NCBI RefSeq assembly: GCF_000972385.1
Contig: NZ_JXTE01000049.1
Coordinates: forward strand, 1 to 64,000
Length of the DNA: 64,000 bases
Reading direction: 5' to 3'
DNA from: Streptomyces sp. WM6386
GTDB lineage: Bacteria; Actinomycetota; Actinomycetes; Streptomycetales; Streptomycetaceae
Positions within the stretch are counted from its first letter, which is position 1, and the number at the start of each line of letters is the position of its first letter. Made by a program: the position numbers and the translations under genes. Of this stretch, positions 8,307 to 16,781 are shown one piece after another. Below the pieces are notes generated by a model, which saw only the letters and a list, made by a program, of their open reading frames with translations, made no database searches and was not told where the DNA came from.

Positions 8307-9683
8307 ATGTCTGTCTCCACCGCTGCCGCCGCCCAGACCATTTGTGCCCCGCTGTCCGTTCTGGGGAGCGATGTCACCGTCCCGCTCGTCACCGGCGGCG
8401 AGGTCACCTACGCGGCCCTCGACTACGCGGCCAGCGCCCCCGCACTGCAGCGCGTCTGGGACGACGTGGCGGCCTACGCCCCGTACTACGGCAGCGTCCA
8501 CCGCGGCGCCGGCTACCTCTCCCAGCTGTCGACGGACCTCTTCGAGAACGCTCGGAACACAATCTGCGAGTTCCTGGACTGCCGCGCCGACGACCAGCTG
8601 ATCTTCACCCGCTCGACCACGGACTCCCTGAACCTCCTCGCCCAGGCGCTCCCCGCCGACTGCCAGGTCTTCGTCTTCGAGACCGAGCACCACGCGAGCC
8701 TGCTGCCCTGGCAGGACGCCCGGGTCACCTACCTCAACGCCCCGCGCACCCCCGCCCAGGCCGTCGAGACCTTGGAGCAGGCCCTCGCCGCCCGCACCGC
8801 ATCTGTTCAAGAGGGCTACGGCCCGGCCCTGGTCTGCGTGACCGGCGCATCCAACGTCACCGGCGAGCTGTGGCCGGTGCGTGAGCTGGCCGCCGCCGCC
8901 CACGCGCACGGCGCCCGGATCGTCCTGGACGCCGCCCAGCTGGCCCCCCACCACCCGGTCTCCGTGCAGGACCTGGACGTCGACTGGATCGCCTTCTCCG
9001 GCCACAAGCTGTACGCCCCCTTCGGCTCCGGTGTCCTCGCGGGCCGCGCCGACTGGCTCCGGGCCGCCGACCCCTACCTCGCCGGCGGCGGCGCCAGCCG
9101 CAAGGTCACCCGCCGTACGGACGGCGGCGTGGACGTCGAGTGGCACGAGACCGCGGCCCGCCACGAGGCCGGGTCCCCGAACGTGATCGGCTCCTACTCC
9201 ATCGCGTCGGCCTGCAAGGCGCTCACCGAGGCCGGCTTCGACACCCTGGTCGCCCGTGAGCAGCACCTGATCGAGAAGGTGAAGACCGGCCTCGCCGAGG
9301 TCCCGGAGGTCCGGATCCTCTCCCTCTTCGGGGACGACGCCCCGCGCGTCGGCGTGATCTCCTTCGTCGTCGAGGGCTGGAACAGCTCCCACTTCGCCGC
9401 CGCCCTCTCCGCCGAGTACGGCATCGGCGTCCGCGACGGCCTCTTCTGCGCCCACCCCCTCGTCCGCACCCTCCTCGGCAGCGACCCCCAGACCCAGGGC
9501 GAGTGCGGAGCCCCGGAGGCCGCGCCCGGCGAGAAGTCCCTCAACGCGATCCGGGTGAGCTTCGGCGCGGGGACGCCGGACGAGCACGTCGAGCGCTTCG
9601 TGACGGCCGTCAAGGAGCTCGTCCGGGACGGTGCGAAGTGGAAGTACCGCACGGAGGACGGCCGTTGCGTCCCGGCGGTCTGA
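8307..9683 (+). CDS. Class V aminotransferase / cysteine-desulfurase-like PLP enzyme
   Basis: This 458-residue fold-type I PLP enzyme has VLDAAQLAPHHP (cofactor Asp and following Gln) and the Schiff-base lysine in AFSGHKLYAP near residue 234. It also has HHASLLPW and RVSFGAGTPDEHV near the C-terminus, as in class V aminotransferases and NifS/SufS-like proteins. The substrate cannot be read from the sequence. Control by a SAM-IV riboswitch points to sulfur amino acid metabolism, for example cysteine or methionine supply, rather than Fe-S assembly. ATG follows GGGAG by eight bases. It is monocistronic. Confidence 0.8.
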   Translation: MSVSTAAAAQTICAPLSVLGSDVTVPLVTGGEVTYAALDYAASAPALQRVWDDVAAYAPYYGSVHRGAGYLSQLSTDLFENARNTICEFLDCRADDQLIFTRSTTDSLNLLAQALPADCQVFVFETEHHASLLPWQDARVTYLNAPRTPAQAVETLEQALAARTASVQEGYGPALVCVTGASNVTGELWPVRELAAAAHAHGARIVLDAAQLAPHHPVSVQDLDVDWIAFSGHKLYAPFGSGVLAGRADWLRAADPYLAGGGASRKVTRRTDGGVDVEWHETAARHEAGSPNVIGSYSIASACKALTEAGFDTLVAREQHLIEKVKTGLAEVPEVRILSLFGDDAPRVGVISFVVEGWNSSHFAAALSAEYGIGVRDGLFCAHPLVRTLLGSDPQTQGECGAPEAAPGEKSLNAIRVSFGAGTPDEHVERFVTAVKELVRDGAKWKYRTEDGRCVPAV

Positions 9684-9701
9684 CCTGCTGACGGGCCTGC
9701 T

Positions 9702-10304
9702 ATACCTGCCTCCTCGATCCTGCTGCGGGTGCTGACCCGGGACTTCGACCTGAAGGGCGGCCCGGACGGGCTGCTGCCGCTGGTGGAGTCCTGTCTGCGG
9801 GACGAGCCGGGGGAGCGGCCGACACCTCAGGCGGTGGTCGGGGCCGTGGAGCATACGGCGGGGTCGCTGCGGGAGAGCGTACGGGCGGGCTGGTTCAGGG
9901 CCGTCTCGGAGGAGTCCGTGGCTGCCCGGGGTGACGAACGGTGGCTTCCGCAGGGGGAGTCGGGGGAGCGGGAGAGCCGCGTCGAGTACGTGGCGCCGGT
10001 GACGGCGACGGACACACCGGTGCCGGATGTGGCGGCGCCCGACGTCCCGGCGGCGACCGTGATCCCCGCTTCCTCGCCCTCGCGGCGGGGGCTGCTGAAG
10101 GCCCTCACCGGCGGGGCCGTGGTGGCTGCCGGGGGCGGGGTCGGCGGGTGGCTGTGGCTGCGGGACCCGGGGAACGAGGGGCGCGCGACGGACGGCGGGG
10201 CTACCGCGCCGGACACCAGAACGGGACGGCGGCCCCCGTACTGCACGAACCGCCTCTACACCGCCTCCAGCGAGGGAATCACCGCCCTCGACGTCACCGC
10301 CTAG
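9702..10304 (+). pseudogene. Remnant of a membrane Ser/Thr protein kinase
   Basis: The open frame (ILLRVLTRDFDLKGGPDG at the front, LLPLVESCLRDEPGERPTPQAVV next) matches only the last helices of a kinase C-lobe. A Pro/Thr-rich linker, a membrane segment (ALTGGAVVAAGGGVGGWLWL) and a final LYTASSEGITALDVTA follow; the last resembles the first blade of a PQQ/BamB-like propeller. The catalytic lobe is missing at the 5' side, and the propeller stops after one repeat. The frame ends four bases into the convergent Lrp-type gene. It is best read as a doubly truncated gene; a short expressed protein from GTG 9729 is possible but has no ribosome site. Confidence 0.7.
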
Positions 10305-10582
10305 CTGTCGAGGCCGATCGCGAACGCCGCCTCCAGGTCGTGCTGGGAGTACGTGCGGAAGGCGACGTGGGTGTCGGTGCCCTCGACGCCCGGGATCTTG
10401 CTGATGCTGCCGGGGATGACCTCGGCGAGGTCCTCGTGCTGCTTGACCCGGACCATGGCGATCAGGTCGTACGTGCCGGTGACGGAGAAGACCTCGCTCA
10501 CGGAGTCCAGGGCCGCGATCGACTCGGCGATCTCGGGGATCCGGTCCACGCTGGTCTTGATGAGGACGATCGCGGTGATCAC
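10301..10582 (-). CDS. Stand-alone Lrp/AsnC ligand-binding (RAM) domain protein
   Basis: The 93-residue protein comprises only the ferredoxin-like RAM domain of Lrp/AsnC regulators (IPEIAESIAALDSV, VFSVTGTYDLIAMVRV), with no helix-turn-helix. Such SAM/RAM proteins usually form octamers and bind amino acids or partner full-length Lrp proteins. GTG start overlaps the stop of the upstream rhomboid gene by four bases, so both are co-translated. It overlaps the kinase remnant tail-to-tail by four bases. Confidence 0.88.
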   Translation of the reverse strand: MITAIVLIKTSVDRIPEIAESIAALDSVSEVFSVTGTYDLIAMVRVKQHEDLAEVIPGSISKIPGVEGTDTHVAFRTYSQHDLEAAFAIGLDS

Positions 10583-11319
10583 TGCTGGTTCTCTCCCTCG
10601 GGGGCCGGAGCTGGGGCGACCTTCACTCTAGTCGCAGGGGGGAACCGCACCCATGCGTAGGCGAAGCCCAGGCCGAAGCCCACCAGGTGCGCCAGATACG
10701 CCACCCCCGGGCCGTGCGACGCCTGTCCCGCCGCCAGCCACTGCAGGGCCGCCCAGAAGGGCAGCACGACCCAGGCCGGGAAGCGCAGCGGGAGGAAGAA
10801 GAGGAACGGGAGCAGGCTTGTCACCCGGGCCCCGGGGAACAGGTAGAGAAACGCTCCAAGGACCGCGGAGATCGCCCCCGAGGCGCCGACCAGGGACTGC
10901 TCGGAGTCGGCGTTGGCGGCCGCGTAGCCCAGCAGCGCGAGATAGCCGCAGCCCAGGTAGAAGAGGGTGAACTGGACGCGGCCCATCCGTGCCTCGGTCA
11001 GCACGCCGAAGACGTAGAGGAAGAGCATGTTGCCGAGGAGGTGGACCCAGCTGCCGTGGACGAAGAGCGCTGTCGCCGGGGTGAGCACGGCTCTGGCCGA
11101 ACCCTCGAACAGTTCTGCGGGGACCACGCCCCAGCGGTGGAAGTAGGCGCGCTGGGCGGCGAGCAGCGCGTCGCCGGAGCCGTACGCCGGATTGAGGCCC
11201 GCCGCCGGGCCGATCACGAAGAGCGCGCAGCACAGGGCGATGAGGCCGTAGGTCATCGGCGCCGACCGCCACAGCGACCTGCTCGCCCGGCCGGCCACCA
11301 CGCTCCAGTTGCTGATCAT
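10579..11319 (-). CDS. Rhomboid family intramembrane serine protease
   Basis: The 246-residue membrane protein has about six helices. WVHLLGNMLFLYVFG gives the HxxxN oxyanion motif, LVGASGAISAVLG contains the catalytic Ser, and YLAHLVGFGLGF the catalytic His. The family cleaves transmembrane segments in the bilayer; the substrate is unknown. The ATG at 11319 precedes MISNWSVVAGR; a GTG two codons earlier is an alternative, and no clear ribosome site is visible. A much longer frame upstream runs through the opposite gene and is rejected. Confidence 0.88.
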   Translation of the reverse strand: MISNWSVVAGRASRSLWRSAPMTYGLIALCCALFVIGPAAGLNPAYGSGDALLAAQRAYFHRWGVVPAELFEGSARAVLTPATALFVHGSWVHLLGNMLFLYVFGVLTEARMGRVQFTLFYLGCGYLALLGYAAANADSEQSLVGASGAISAVLGAFLYLFPGARVTSLLPFLFFLPLRFPAWVVLPFWAALQWLAAGQASHGPGVAYLAHLVGFGLGFAYAWVRFPPATRVKVAPAPAPEGENQQ

Positions 11320-11400
11320 GAACACAGAGCATGACGTAACGGGACGCAAGCCGACAGACCGCCTCGCCGCCGTGGACGGACCAGCGGCGAGTCCCCGCCA

Positions 11401-11442
11401 GGCCGTAGGGTTACGGCCACACGCGCCGGGAGACCGGCGCGT
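11401..11442 (+). other. Two adjacent hairpins upstream of the small CxxC gene
   Basis: GGCCGTA/TACGGCC (11401-11407, 11412-11418) and ACGCGCCGG/CCGGCGCGT (11421-11429, 11434-11442, GAGA loop) stack two stems 26 bases before the ATG at 11468. They could form a structured leader or end an antisense transcript. Neither has a T run. Confidence 0.45.
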
Positions 11443-11467
11443 CACGGACAATAGAGACCTAGAAGGA

Positions 11468-11722
11468 ATGAGCACAGTCACGATGACGGTTCCCCTGCCG
11501 ACCGCCTCGACGCGGTGGCGCTGCACCCTCTGTGGCAACCTCACGCGCTTCGACGTGACCCGCTCGTCGAAGGTCGTCGAGTACGTCCATCTCGACCTCG
11601 CCGGTGAGCCGAAGGTCGAGGAGCGCGAGGTGGTCAGTGAGAGCATCGAGTCGGTGCGCTGCCGCTGGTGCAATGCCGTGGATCAGGTGGAACTCGTGGA
11701 CAGGCCGGGTGCCGGCTCCTGA
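11468..11722 (+). CDS. Small two-CxxC (zinc-ribbon-like) protein
   Basis: The 84-residue protein has CTLC (about residues 19-22) and CRWC (about 65-68), spaced as in a zinc ribbon, around a strand-rich core (TRFDVTRSSKVVEYVHLDL). It is probably a small metal- or nucleic-acid-binding protein; no specific function is known to me. The ATG at 11468 directly abuts GAAGGA, which is too close for a normal ribosome site, while the in-frame ATG at 11483 is 15 bases away, so the start is uncertain. The NYN gene follows after 37 bases. Confidence 0.8.
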   Translation: MSTVTMTVPLPTASTRWRCTLCGNLTRFDVTRSSKVVEYVHLDLAGEPKVEEREVVSESIESVRCRWCNAVDQVELVDRPGAGS

Positions 11723-11759
11723 GGGAGCAGGCCCCGCGGAACGGTTGGGGTGTTGACGG

Positions 11760-13103
11760 ATGGTGGAGAGCGCGGGCGGGGGGCCGGGCGACGGCGCCGC
11801 TGAGGTGCTCGACCGTCCGCTGCCCGACGGCGTGCGCCGCCGGGTCGTACAGATCGTGTCCGACGGCTTCGGCGGGCTGACCGTCGGGGAACTGCCCGCA
11901 CAGCTCAGACAGTACGCGCGGTTCGCGCCCAACCGGCGGGCCAAGTTCGCCGGCAACGCGATGGCCGCGGCTCTGGAGACCGATCCGCTGTTCCGGCAGC
12001 GGATCGGGGAGAAGTTCAGAGAGGCCCAGCCGGAGCTCTCCGGCGCCCTCGACTCCCTCTCACCGCCCCCGGCCGCGGATCCGCTCGATGTGGCGGCCGC
12101 GGCCTATGTACTGCGCCCCACCGGCTGGGTGAAGCTCGTGACGGCGGCCGGCGAGGAGGCCCTGCGGGCCGACGCCGAGCGCGCCGACGAGGAGAGCCGC
12201 GCCGAGCTGGAACGACTGCGCGAGGAGCTCGCGCACGCGCGCGAGCACACCCGGACCGAGACCGAGCGGCTGCGCGCCGAGCTGGAGTCGGCGAAGAAGG
12301 AAGCGGAATCGCTGCACCGAAAGCTGCGCGCCGCCCTCAGCGACGTCAAGCGCGGCGAGGCCGCCCTGCGCAAGATCCAGGGCGAGATGGAGACGGTACG
12401 CGCGGAGGGGCGGACCCAGGTCTCCGCCGCCGAGGTCGAGTCCCGGCGGCTCAAGGCCCGCCTGGGCGAGGTCGAGGCCGCCCTGGAGGCCACCCGCAGG
12501 GCGGCCCGCGAGGGGCGCAGCGTCGAGGACATGCGGGTGCGGCTGCTTCTGGACACCGTGCTCGACGCGGCCCAAGGGCTGCGCCGGGAGCTGGCGTTGC
12601 CGCCGGTGTCCGTACGGCCGGCCGAGACCGTCGATGCGGTCGAACCGGGACGAATGACCCCGAAGGACATCGCGGCGCGGGCACTGTCCGAGCACGACCC
12701 GGCGATCCTGGACCAGCTTCTCGCCCTGCCGCAGGCGCACTTGGTGGTCGACGGCTACAACGTCACCAAGACCGGCTATCCCCAGATGCCCCTGGAGAAG
12801 CAGCGTCTCAGGCTGCTCGGTCAGCTCTCGCAGCTCGCCGCTCAAACCGGGGCAGAGGTGACATGTGTCTTCGACGGGGCCGAGCTGGCCGCGCCGGTGC
12901 TGCTCGCGCCGCCGCGCGGGGTGCGGGTGCTGTTCTCCAAGCCCGGTGTCACCGCTGATGAGTTGATCCGTCAGCTGGTGCGCGCCGAGCCGCCGGGGCG
13001 GCCGCTCATCGTCGCCTCCACCGACCGCGAGGTCGCCGACGGGGTGGCCAAGGCGGGGGCCCGGCCTGTCGCTTCGGCGATGCTTTTGAAGCGACTGTCC
13101 TGA
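11760..13103 (+). CDS. Coiled-coil NYN (YacP-like) nuclease-domain protein
   Basis: The 447-residue protein has a helical N-terminal domain (1-110), a long charged coiled coil (about 140-240, many E/R/L heptads) and a C-terminal NYN/PIN-like domain from about 325. The latter has LVVDGYNVTK, CVFDGAEL, TADELIRQLV and IVASTDREVAD, whose aspartates would bind a metal. YacP/Rae1-type NYN proteins are ribonucleases acting on mRNA or ribosomes, so an RNA-processing role is likely. It starts with ATG and ends 210 bases before the NlpC/P60 gene. Confidence 0.85.
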   Translation: MVESAGGGPGDGAAEVLDRPLPDGVRRRVVQIVSDGFGGLTVGELPAQLRQYARFAPNRRAKFAGNAMAAALETDPLFRQRIGEKFREAQPELSGALDSLSPPPAADPLDVAAAAYVLRPTGWVKLVTAAGEEALRADAERADEESRAELERLREELAHAREHTRTETERLRAELESAKKEAESLHRKLRAALSDVKRGEAALRKIQGEMETVRAEGRTQVSAAEVESRRLKARLGEVEAALEATRRAAREGRSVEDMRVRLLLDTVLDAAQGLRRELALPPVSVRPAETVDAVEPGRMTPKDIAARALSEHDPAILDQLLALPQAHLVVDGYNVTKTGYPQMPLEKQRLRLLGQLSQLAAQTGAEVTCVFDGAELAAPVLLAPPRGVRVLFSKPGVTADELIRQLVRAEPPGRPLIVASTDREVADGVAKAGARPVASAMLLKRLS

Positions 13104-13231
13104 TCGTTTAACTTCCAGGTTTAATGCCCGAATTGGCGGAATCGTCACGCAACGTAGCGTCAATCGAGCATTACTGCTCGTGAGTTGTGTGTAAAGAATG
13201 CAGTCTGTGACGGGTTTTTTCTCGTGAGGAT

Positions 13232-13261
13232 TTGAACTGATCACAAGAAGGTCACTAGGGT
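13232..13261 (+). promoter_or_regulatory. Promoter of the first NlpC/P60 gene
   Basis: TTGAAC (13232-13237) and TAGGGT (13256-13261) are separated by 18 bases, a good housekeeping-sigma match. Transcription would start near 13268, about 46 bases before the GTG. The spacer contains TCACAAGAAGG (13241-13251), which recurs at 13292-13302 where it supplies the ribosome site. The rest of 13104-13231 holds only a CGAGCA/TGCTCG hairpin (13165-13180) that may end the NYN transcript. Confidence 0.6.
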
Positions 13262-13313
13262 CTGGGCTCGAACCTCCGAACGGGTGATCACTCACAAGAA
13301 GGAGCTCACCTCC

Positions 13314-14345
13314 GTGGCGTCCCACCGTCGACCCAAGCAGCCGAGCCGCACGCGCGTGACCGTGCTGACCACAGCTGCTGCCGCTGCAGTCGCTCTGAGT
13401 GCCAACGCCGCCAACGCGGCGCCGAGCGAGAAGCCCAGCAAGGACGAGGTCAAGTCCAAGGTCGACAAGCTCTACGAAGAGGCCGAGCAGGCCACCGAGA
13501 AGCTCAACGGCGCCAAGGAGAAGCAGGAGAAGCTCCAGAAGGAGATCTCCACGATCCAGGACAACGTCGCCCGCGGCCAGGAGGAGCTCAACGACCTCCG
13601 GGACTCCATGGGTCTGGCGGCAGCCGCCCAGTACCGCACGGGCAGCATCGACTCCTCCCTCCAGCTCTTCCTGTCGTCGAACCCGGACGACTACCTGGAC
13701 AAGGCGTCCACCGCCGACCAGTTGAGCGCCCAGCAGGTCGACGCGCTGAAGAAGATCCAGGAGAAGCAGCGCGAGCTCGCCCAGGAGCGCTCCGAGGCCT
13801 CCGAGAAGCTCAAGGACCTCTCCAGCACCCGCACCGAGCTGGCCAAGAAGAAGAAGGAAGTCCAGGGCAAGCTCGGCGAGGCGCAGAAGCTCCTCAACAC
13901 GCTGACGGCCGCCGAGAAGGCCGCCATCGCCGCCGAGGACGCCCGCGCCAGCCGCTCCGCCGGCGAGCGCGTCGACCTCGGCAACTCCACCGCCGCCTCC
14001 GGCCGTGCGGCAGCCGCCTTCTCGGCCGCCCAGAGCCAGCTCGGCAAGCCCTACGTCTACGGCGCCACGGGCACCGCCTCCTACGACTGCTCGGGCCTGA
14101 CCTCCTGGGCCTACGCCCAGGCCGGTGTCTCCATACCGCGCACCTCGCAGGCCCAGGCCGGCTACGGCAGGCATCTGTCGATGAGCGAACTCCAGGTCGG
14201 CGACCTCGTCATCTTCTACGGCGACCAGCACCACGTCGGCCTCTACGCGGGCAACGGCCAGGTGATCCACGCCCCGCGCACCGGCACGGTCGTCCGCTAC
14301 GAGTCGATCGGCAACATGCCGTTCCAGTTCGGCGTCCGGGTCTGA
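13314..14345 (+). CDS. Secreted NlpC/P60 peptidoglycan hydrolase
   Basis: The protein is 343 residues from the GTG that follows AAGGAG (13299-13304) by nine bases. An earlier frame start at 13284 lacks such a site. It has an Arg-rich signal peptide ending ANAANA-AP, a long N-terminal coiled coil (about residues 45-200) and a C-terminal NlpC/P60 domain. Catalytic residues are Cys259 in YDCSGLTSWAY and His307 in HHVGLYAG. These enzymes cut the D-Glu to diamino-acid bond in stem peptides; the coiled coil resembles RipC-type regulation. A paralogue follows directly. Confidence 0.92.
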   Translation: MASHRRPKQPSRTRVTVLTTAAAAAVALSANAANAAPSEKPSKDEVKSKVDKLYEEAEQATEKLNGAKEKQEKLQKEISTIQDNVARGQEELNDLRDSMGLAAAAQYRTGSIDSSLQLFLSSNPDDYLDKASTADQLSAQQVDALKKIQEKQRELAQERSEASEKLKDLSSTRTELAKKKKEVQGKLGEAQKLLNTLTAAEKAAIAAEDARASRSAGERVDLGNSTAASGRAAAAFSAAQSQLGKPYVYGATGTASYDCSGLTSWAYAQAGVSIPRTSQAQAGYGRHLSMSELQVGDLVIFYGDQHHVGLYAGNGQVIHAPRTGTVVRYESIGNMPFQFGVRV

Positions 14346-14410
14346 TCACCCTCAAGATCACGACACCGCACCGCCCGAACGGGCGAATTGCGGGAACATG
14401 AACTGACCCC

Positions 14411-14446
14411 ACGCCCCGCCCATGACCTGCGTCATAGGCGGGGCGT
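14411..14446 (+). terminator. Long hairpin between the two NlpC/P60 genes
   Basis: ACGCCCCGCC (14411-14420) pairs with GGCGGGGCGT (14437-14446), and the inner ATGAC/GTCAT continues the stem to a CTGC loop. It is likely a terminator for the first gene, although no T run follows. Confidence 0.65.
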
Positions 14447-14544
14447 CACTGTGTGTGCCCACAGAGGTCGTTGGTCGTCACCCGGTCACGGAGCTACTGT
14501 CTGCCGCGTTTCCCTGTCCGCCAGCGGAAGGAGTGCGGCTTCCC

Positions 14545-15558
14545 GTGGGGTCCCATCGCCGCCTTGCACCGTCCGGGTTCGACCGGGGCGCGTCCGCCGC
14601 GCTCTGTGTCCTGTCAGCCACCGCCGCGGCCCTCGGAGCCGTACCGGCGTCGGCCGCGCCGCACGACGACACCCGTGCCGAGGTGGACCGTCTCTACGAG
14701 CAGGCCGAGCAGGCCACCGAGGCCTACAACAAGGCCGACGAACGCGCCGACACCCTCCGCAAGCAGGTCTCCACCGCACAGGACCGGATCGCCCGGCAGC
14801 AGGAGCGCATCAACTCCATGCGGGAGGCGCTCGGTTCGCTGGCCGGCGCCCAGTACCGCGCTGGCGGCCTCGACCCCTCCCTCGCCCTGCTCTTCTCCGA
14901 CGACCCGGACGACTACCTCGACAAGGCCGCCGCCCTCGACCGGATCAGCGCCCACCAGGCCGGTGAGCTCAAAGACCTCCAGGAGGCGATGCGCGAGCTC
15001 ACCCAGGAGCGCGTGGAGGCGGCAGGGCAGCTCTCCGAGCTGGAGAAGAGCCGCAAGGCGGTGGCGAGCCACAAGCGGACCGTCGAGAAGAAGCTCGCCA
15101 AGGCCCGTGAGCTCCTCAACTCCCTGCCGTCCGCGGAGCGCGCCGCCTACGACCGGGCCTCGCGGTCGGGCCGTGCGGACATGCCCGACCTCGGCAGCGC
15201 GGTCCCGCCCAACGCCCGGGCCGGTGCCGCGGTCGCCGCCGCCCGCGGCGCGCTCGGCAAGCCGTACGTCTGGGGCTCCACCGGCCCCTCCGGCTTCGAC
15301 TGCTCGGGCCTGATGGTGTGGTCGTACCGCCAGGCCGGTGTCTCCCTGCCGCGCACCTCGCAGGCCCAGCGCCATGCCGGCCGCCAGGTCCCGCTCTCCC
15401 AGGCCCAGCCCGGTGATCTGGTCACCTACCGGTCGGACGCCAGCCATGTCGGGATGTACGTGGGCAACGGCCAGGTCATCCACGCGCCCTACCCCGGCGC
15501 ACCCGTGCGCTACGACCCGGTGGGCATGATGCCGGGGGCGACGGTCACCAGGGTCTGA
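14545..15558 (+). CDS. Second secreted NlpC/P60 peptidoglycan hydrolase (tandem paralogue)
   Basis: The protein is 337 residues from the GTG behind AAGGAG (14528-14533). The start (VGSHRR) parallels the upstream copy (VASHRR). Signal peptide ends VPASAA-PH; a coiled coil (about 45-195) and NlpC/P60 domain follow, with Cys253 in FDCSGLMVWSY and the His in ASHVGMYVG. It shares many identical blocks with its neighbour, such as DDYLDKA and VSLPRTSQAQ, so the pair arose by tandem duplication. A longer frame from 14422 would place the terminator hairpin inside the coding region and is rejected. Confidence 0.9.
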   Translation: MGSHRRLAPSGFDRGASAALCVLSATAAALGAVPASAAPHDDTRAEVDRLYEQAEQATEAYNKADERADTLRKQVSTAQDRIARQQERINSMREALGSLAGAQYRAGGLDPSLALLFSDDPDDYLDKAAALDRISAHQAGELKDLQEAMRELTQERVEAAGQLSELEKSRKAVASHKRTVEKKLAKARELLNSLPSAERAAYDRASRSGRADMPDLGSAVPPNARAGAAVAAARGALGKPYVWGSTGPSGFDCSGLMVWSYRQAGVSLPRTSQAQRHAGRQVPLSQAQPGDLVTYRSDASHVGMYVGNGQVIHAPYPGAPVRYDPVGMMPGATVTRV

Positions 15559-15590
15559 CCAACGCCTCGCCGCCGCCGTACGATCGGGAA

Positions 15591-16781
15591 ATGGCTGGTC
15601 GAGGGCGGGCGTCGAAGCACGGTGTCGTGGCGCTGTGCCTGCTGCTCGTCTCCTTGGTGGGATGCGGCGGCAGGCCCGCCTCCGACACCGCCGGGGCCGA
15701 TGTCCAGCGGCTCCTGGACCGGCGCTCGGCCGCCGTCCTGGACCGGGACCGGGCGGCCTTTCGCAGGACGGGTGCCCTCGACTGGTTCGAGAACGCCCGT
15801 GGCGTGCCGTTCGCGGCCTGGTCGTACCGCCTGACCGCCCTGCACCGCGACGGGGCCACCGCCACCGCCGAGGCCGAGCTCGACTACCGGATACAGGGCT
15901 ACGACAACGCACCGGTCAGCGTCGGCCGTACCCTCACGCTGAGCCTGGACGCGAGCGGCCAGTGGTACGTGGACACGGAGAAGCCCGCCGAGAAGTCCGC
16001 CCAGCAGCTCTGGGACCAGGGCGAGGTGGCCGTCGTGCGCGGCGAGCACAGCCTCGTCCTGGGCGCCGAGCAGTCGACCGAGGTCCTGCACTCCTACGCC
16101 GATCTGGCGGACCATGCCGTGCCGGCCGTCTCGGCGGCCTGGGGCACCGACTGGTCCCGGCATGTCGTCGTCCTCGTACCGAACTCCCTCGACGGCATGG
16201 CGGCCCTGCTCGGCTCGCCCGCCTCCTCCTACCGTGGGATCGCGGCCGTCACCACGGGCGAGACGGGCGCCCCGGCGAGCGCGCCCGCGGACCGGATCAT
16301 CGTCAACCCCGACGCGTACGGCGTCCTCGGCGATGTCGGCAAGCAGGTCGTGCTCACCCACGAGACCACCCATGTAGCCACCCGCGCCCACACCAGCGCC
16401 GCCACGCCCCTGTGGCTGTCCGAGGGGTACGCCGACTTCGTCGGCTACCTCGACTCCGGCCGCTCGCCCGCGCAGGCCGCCCCCGAACTCTGGCGGGCCG
16501 TGACCGACGGGCGGGTGCCGACGGCGCTGCCCGAGGACGGGGACTTCGGCTTCAGCGGCAACGCGACCGAGCTCGCGCAGGCCTACGAGAGCGGCTGGAT
16601 GGCGTGCCGGATGGTCGCGGACCAGTGGGGCGAGCCAAAGCTGCGGGAGTTCTACCAGGCCGTGGGCGCCCGCGAGGAGCGGGCCGGGGCGGTCGAGGAC
16701 GCGCTGGAGCGGGTCCTGGACACGGACCTGGACGACTTCACCGCCCGGTGGCGGGACTATCTGCGCGCTCAGCTGGGCTGA
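15591..16781 (+). CDS. Lipoprotein with gluzincin-type metalloprotease motif
   Basis: The 396-residue protein has a lipobox LVGC at Cys25. The N-terminal half (about 35-140) resembles an NTF2-like or SnoaL domain. The C-terminal half holds HETTH (His257, Glu258, His261) and WLSEG (Glu278), the zinc ligands and catalytic Glu of the peptidase MA clan. It is therefore a likely surface-anchored zinc peptidase of unknown substrate. The ATG has no ribosome site; TACGAT six bases upstream suggests a leaderless message. It overlaps the convergent PadR gene by 13 bases. Confidence 0.85.
   Translation: MAGRGRASKHGVVALCLLLVSLVGCGGRPASDTAGADVQRLLDRRSAAVLDRDRAAFRRTGALDWFENARGVPFAAWSYRLTALHRDGATATAEAELDYRIQGYDNAPVSVGRTLTLSLDASGQWYVDTEKPAEKSAQQLWDQGEVAVVRGEHSLVLGAEQSTEVLHSYADLADHAVPAVSAAWGTDWSRHVVVLVPNSLDGMAALLGSPASSYRGIAAVTTGETGAPASAPADRIIVNPDAYGVLGDVGKQVVLTHETTHVATRAHTSAATPLWLSEGYADFVGYLDSGRSPAQAAPELWRAVTDGRVPTALPEDGDFGFSGNATELAQAYESGWMACRMVADQWGEPKLREFYQAVGAREERAGAVEDALERVLDTDLDDFTARWRDYLRAQLG

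Noticed and set aside
13104..13313. Possible c-di-AMP (ydaO) riboswitch before the NlpC/P60 gene
   Set aside because: Streptomyces cell wall hydrolase genes often have one, but none of the conserved ydaO blocks is present and the mapped promoter leaves only about 46 bases of leader.
12060..14270. A 736-codon minus-strand frame opposite the NYN and NlpC/P60 genes
   Set aside because: It is antisense to genes with clear catalytic motifs and has the low-complexity Gly/Leu/Arg composition of a third-position GC shadow.
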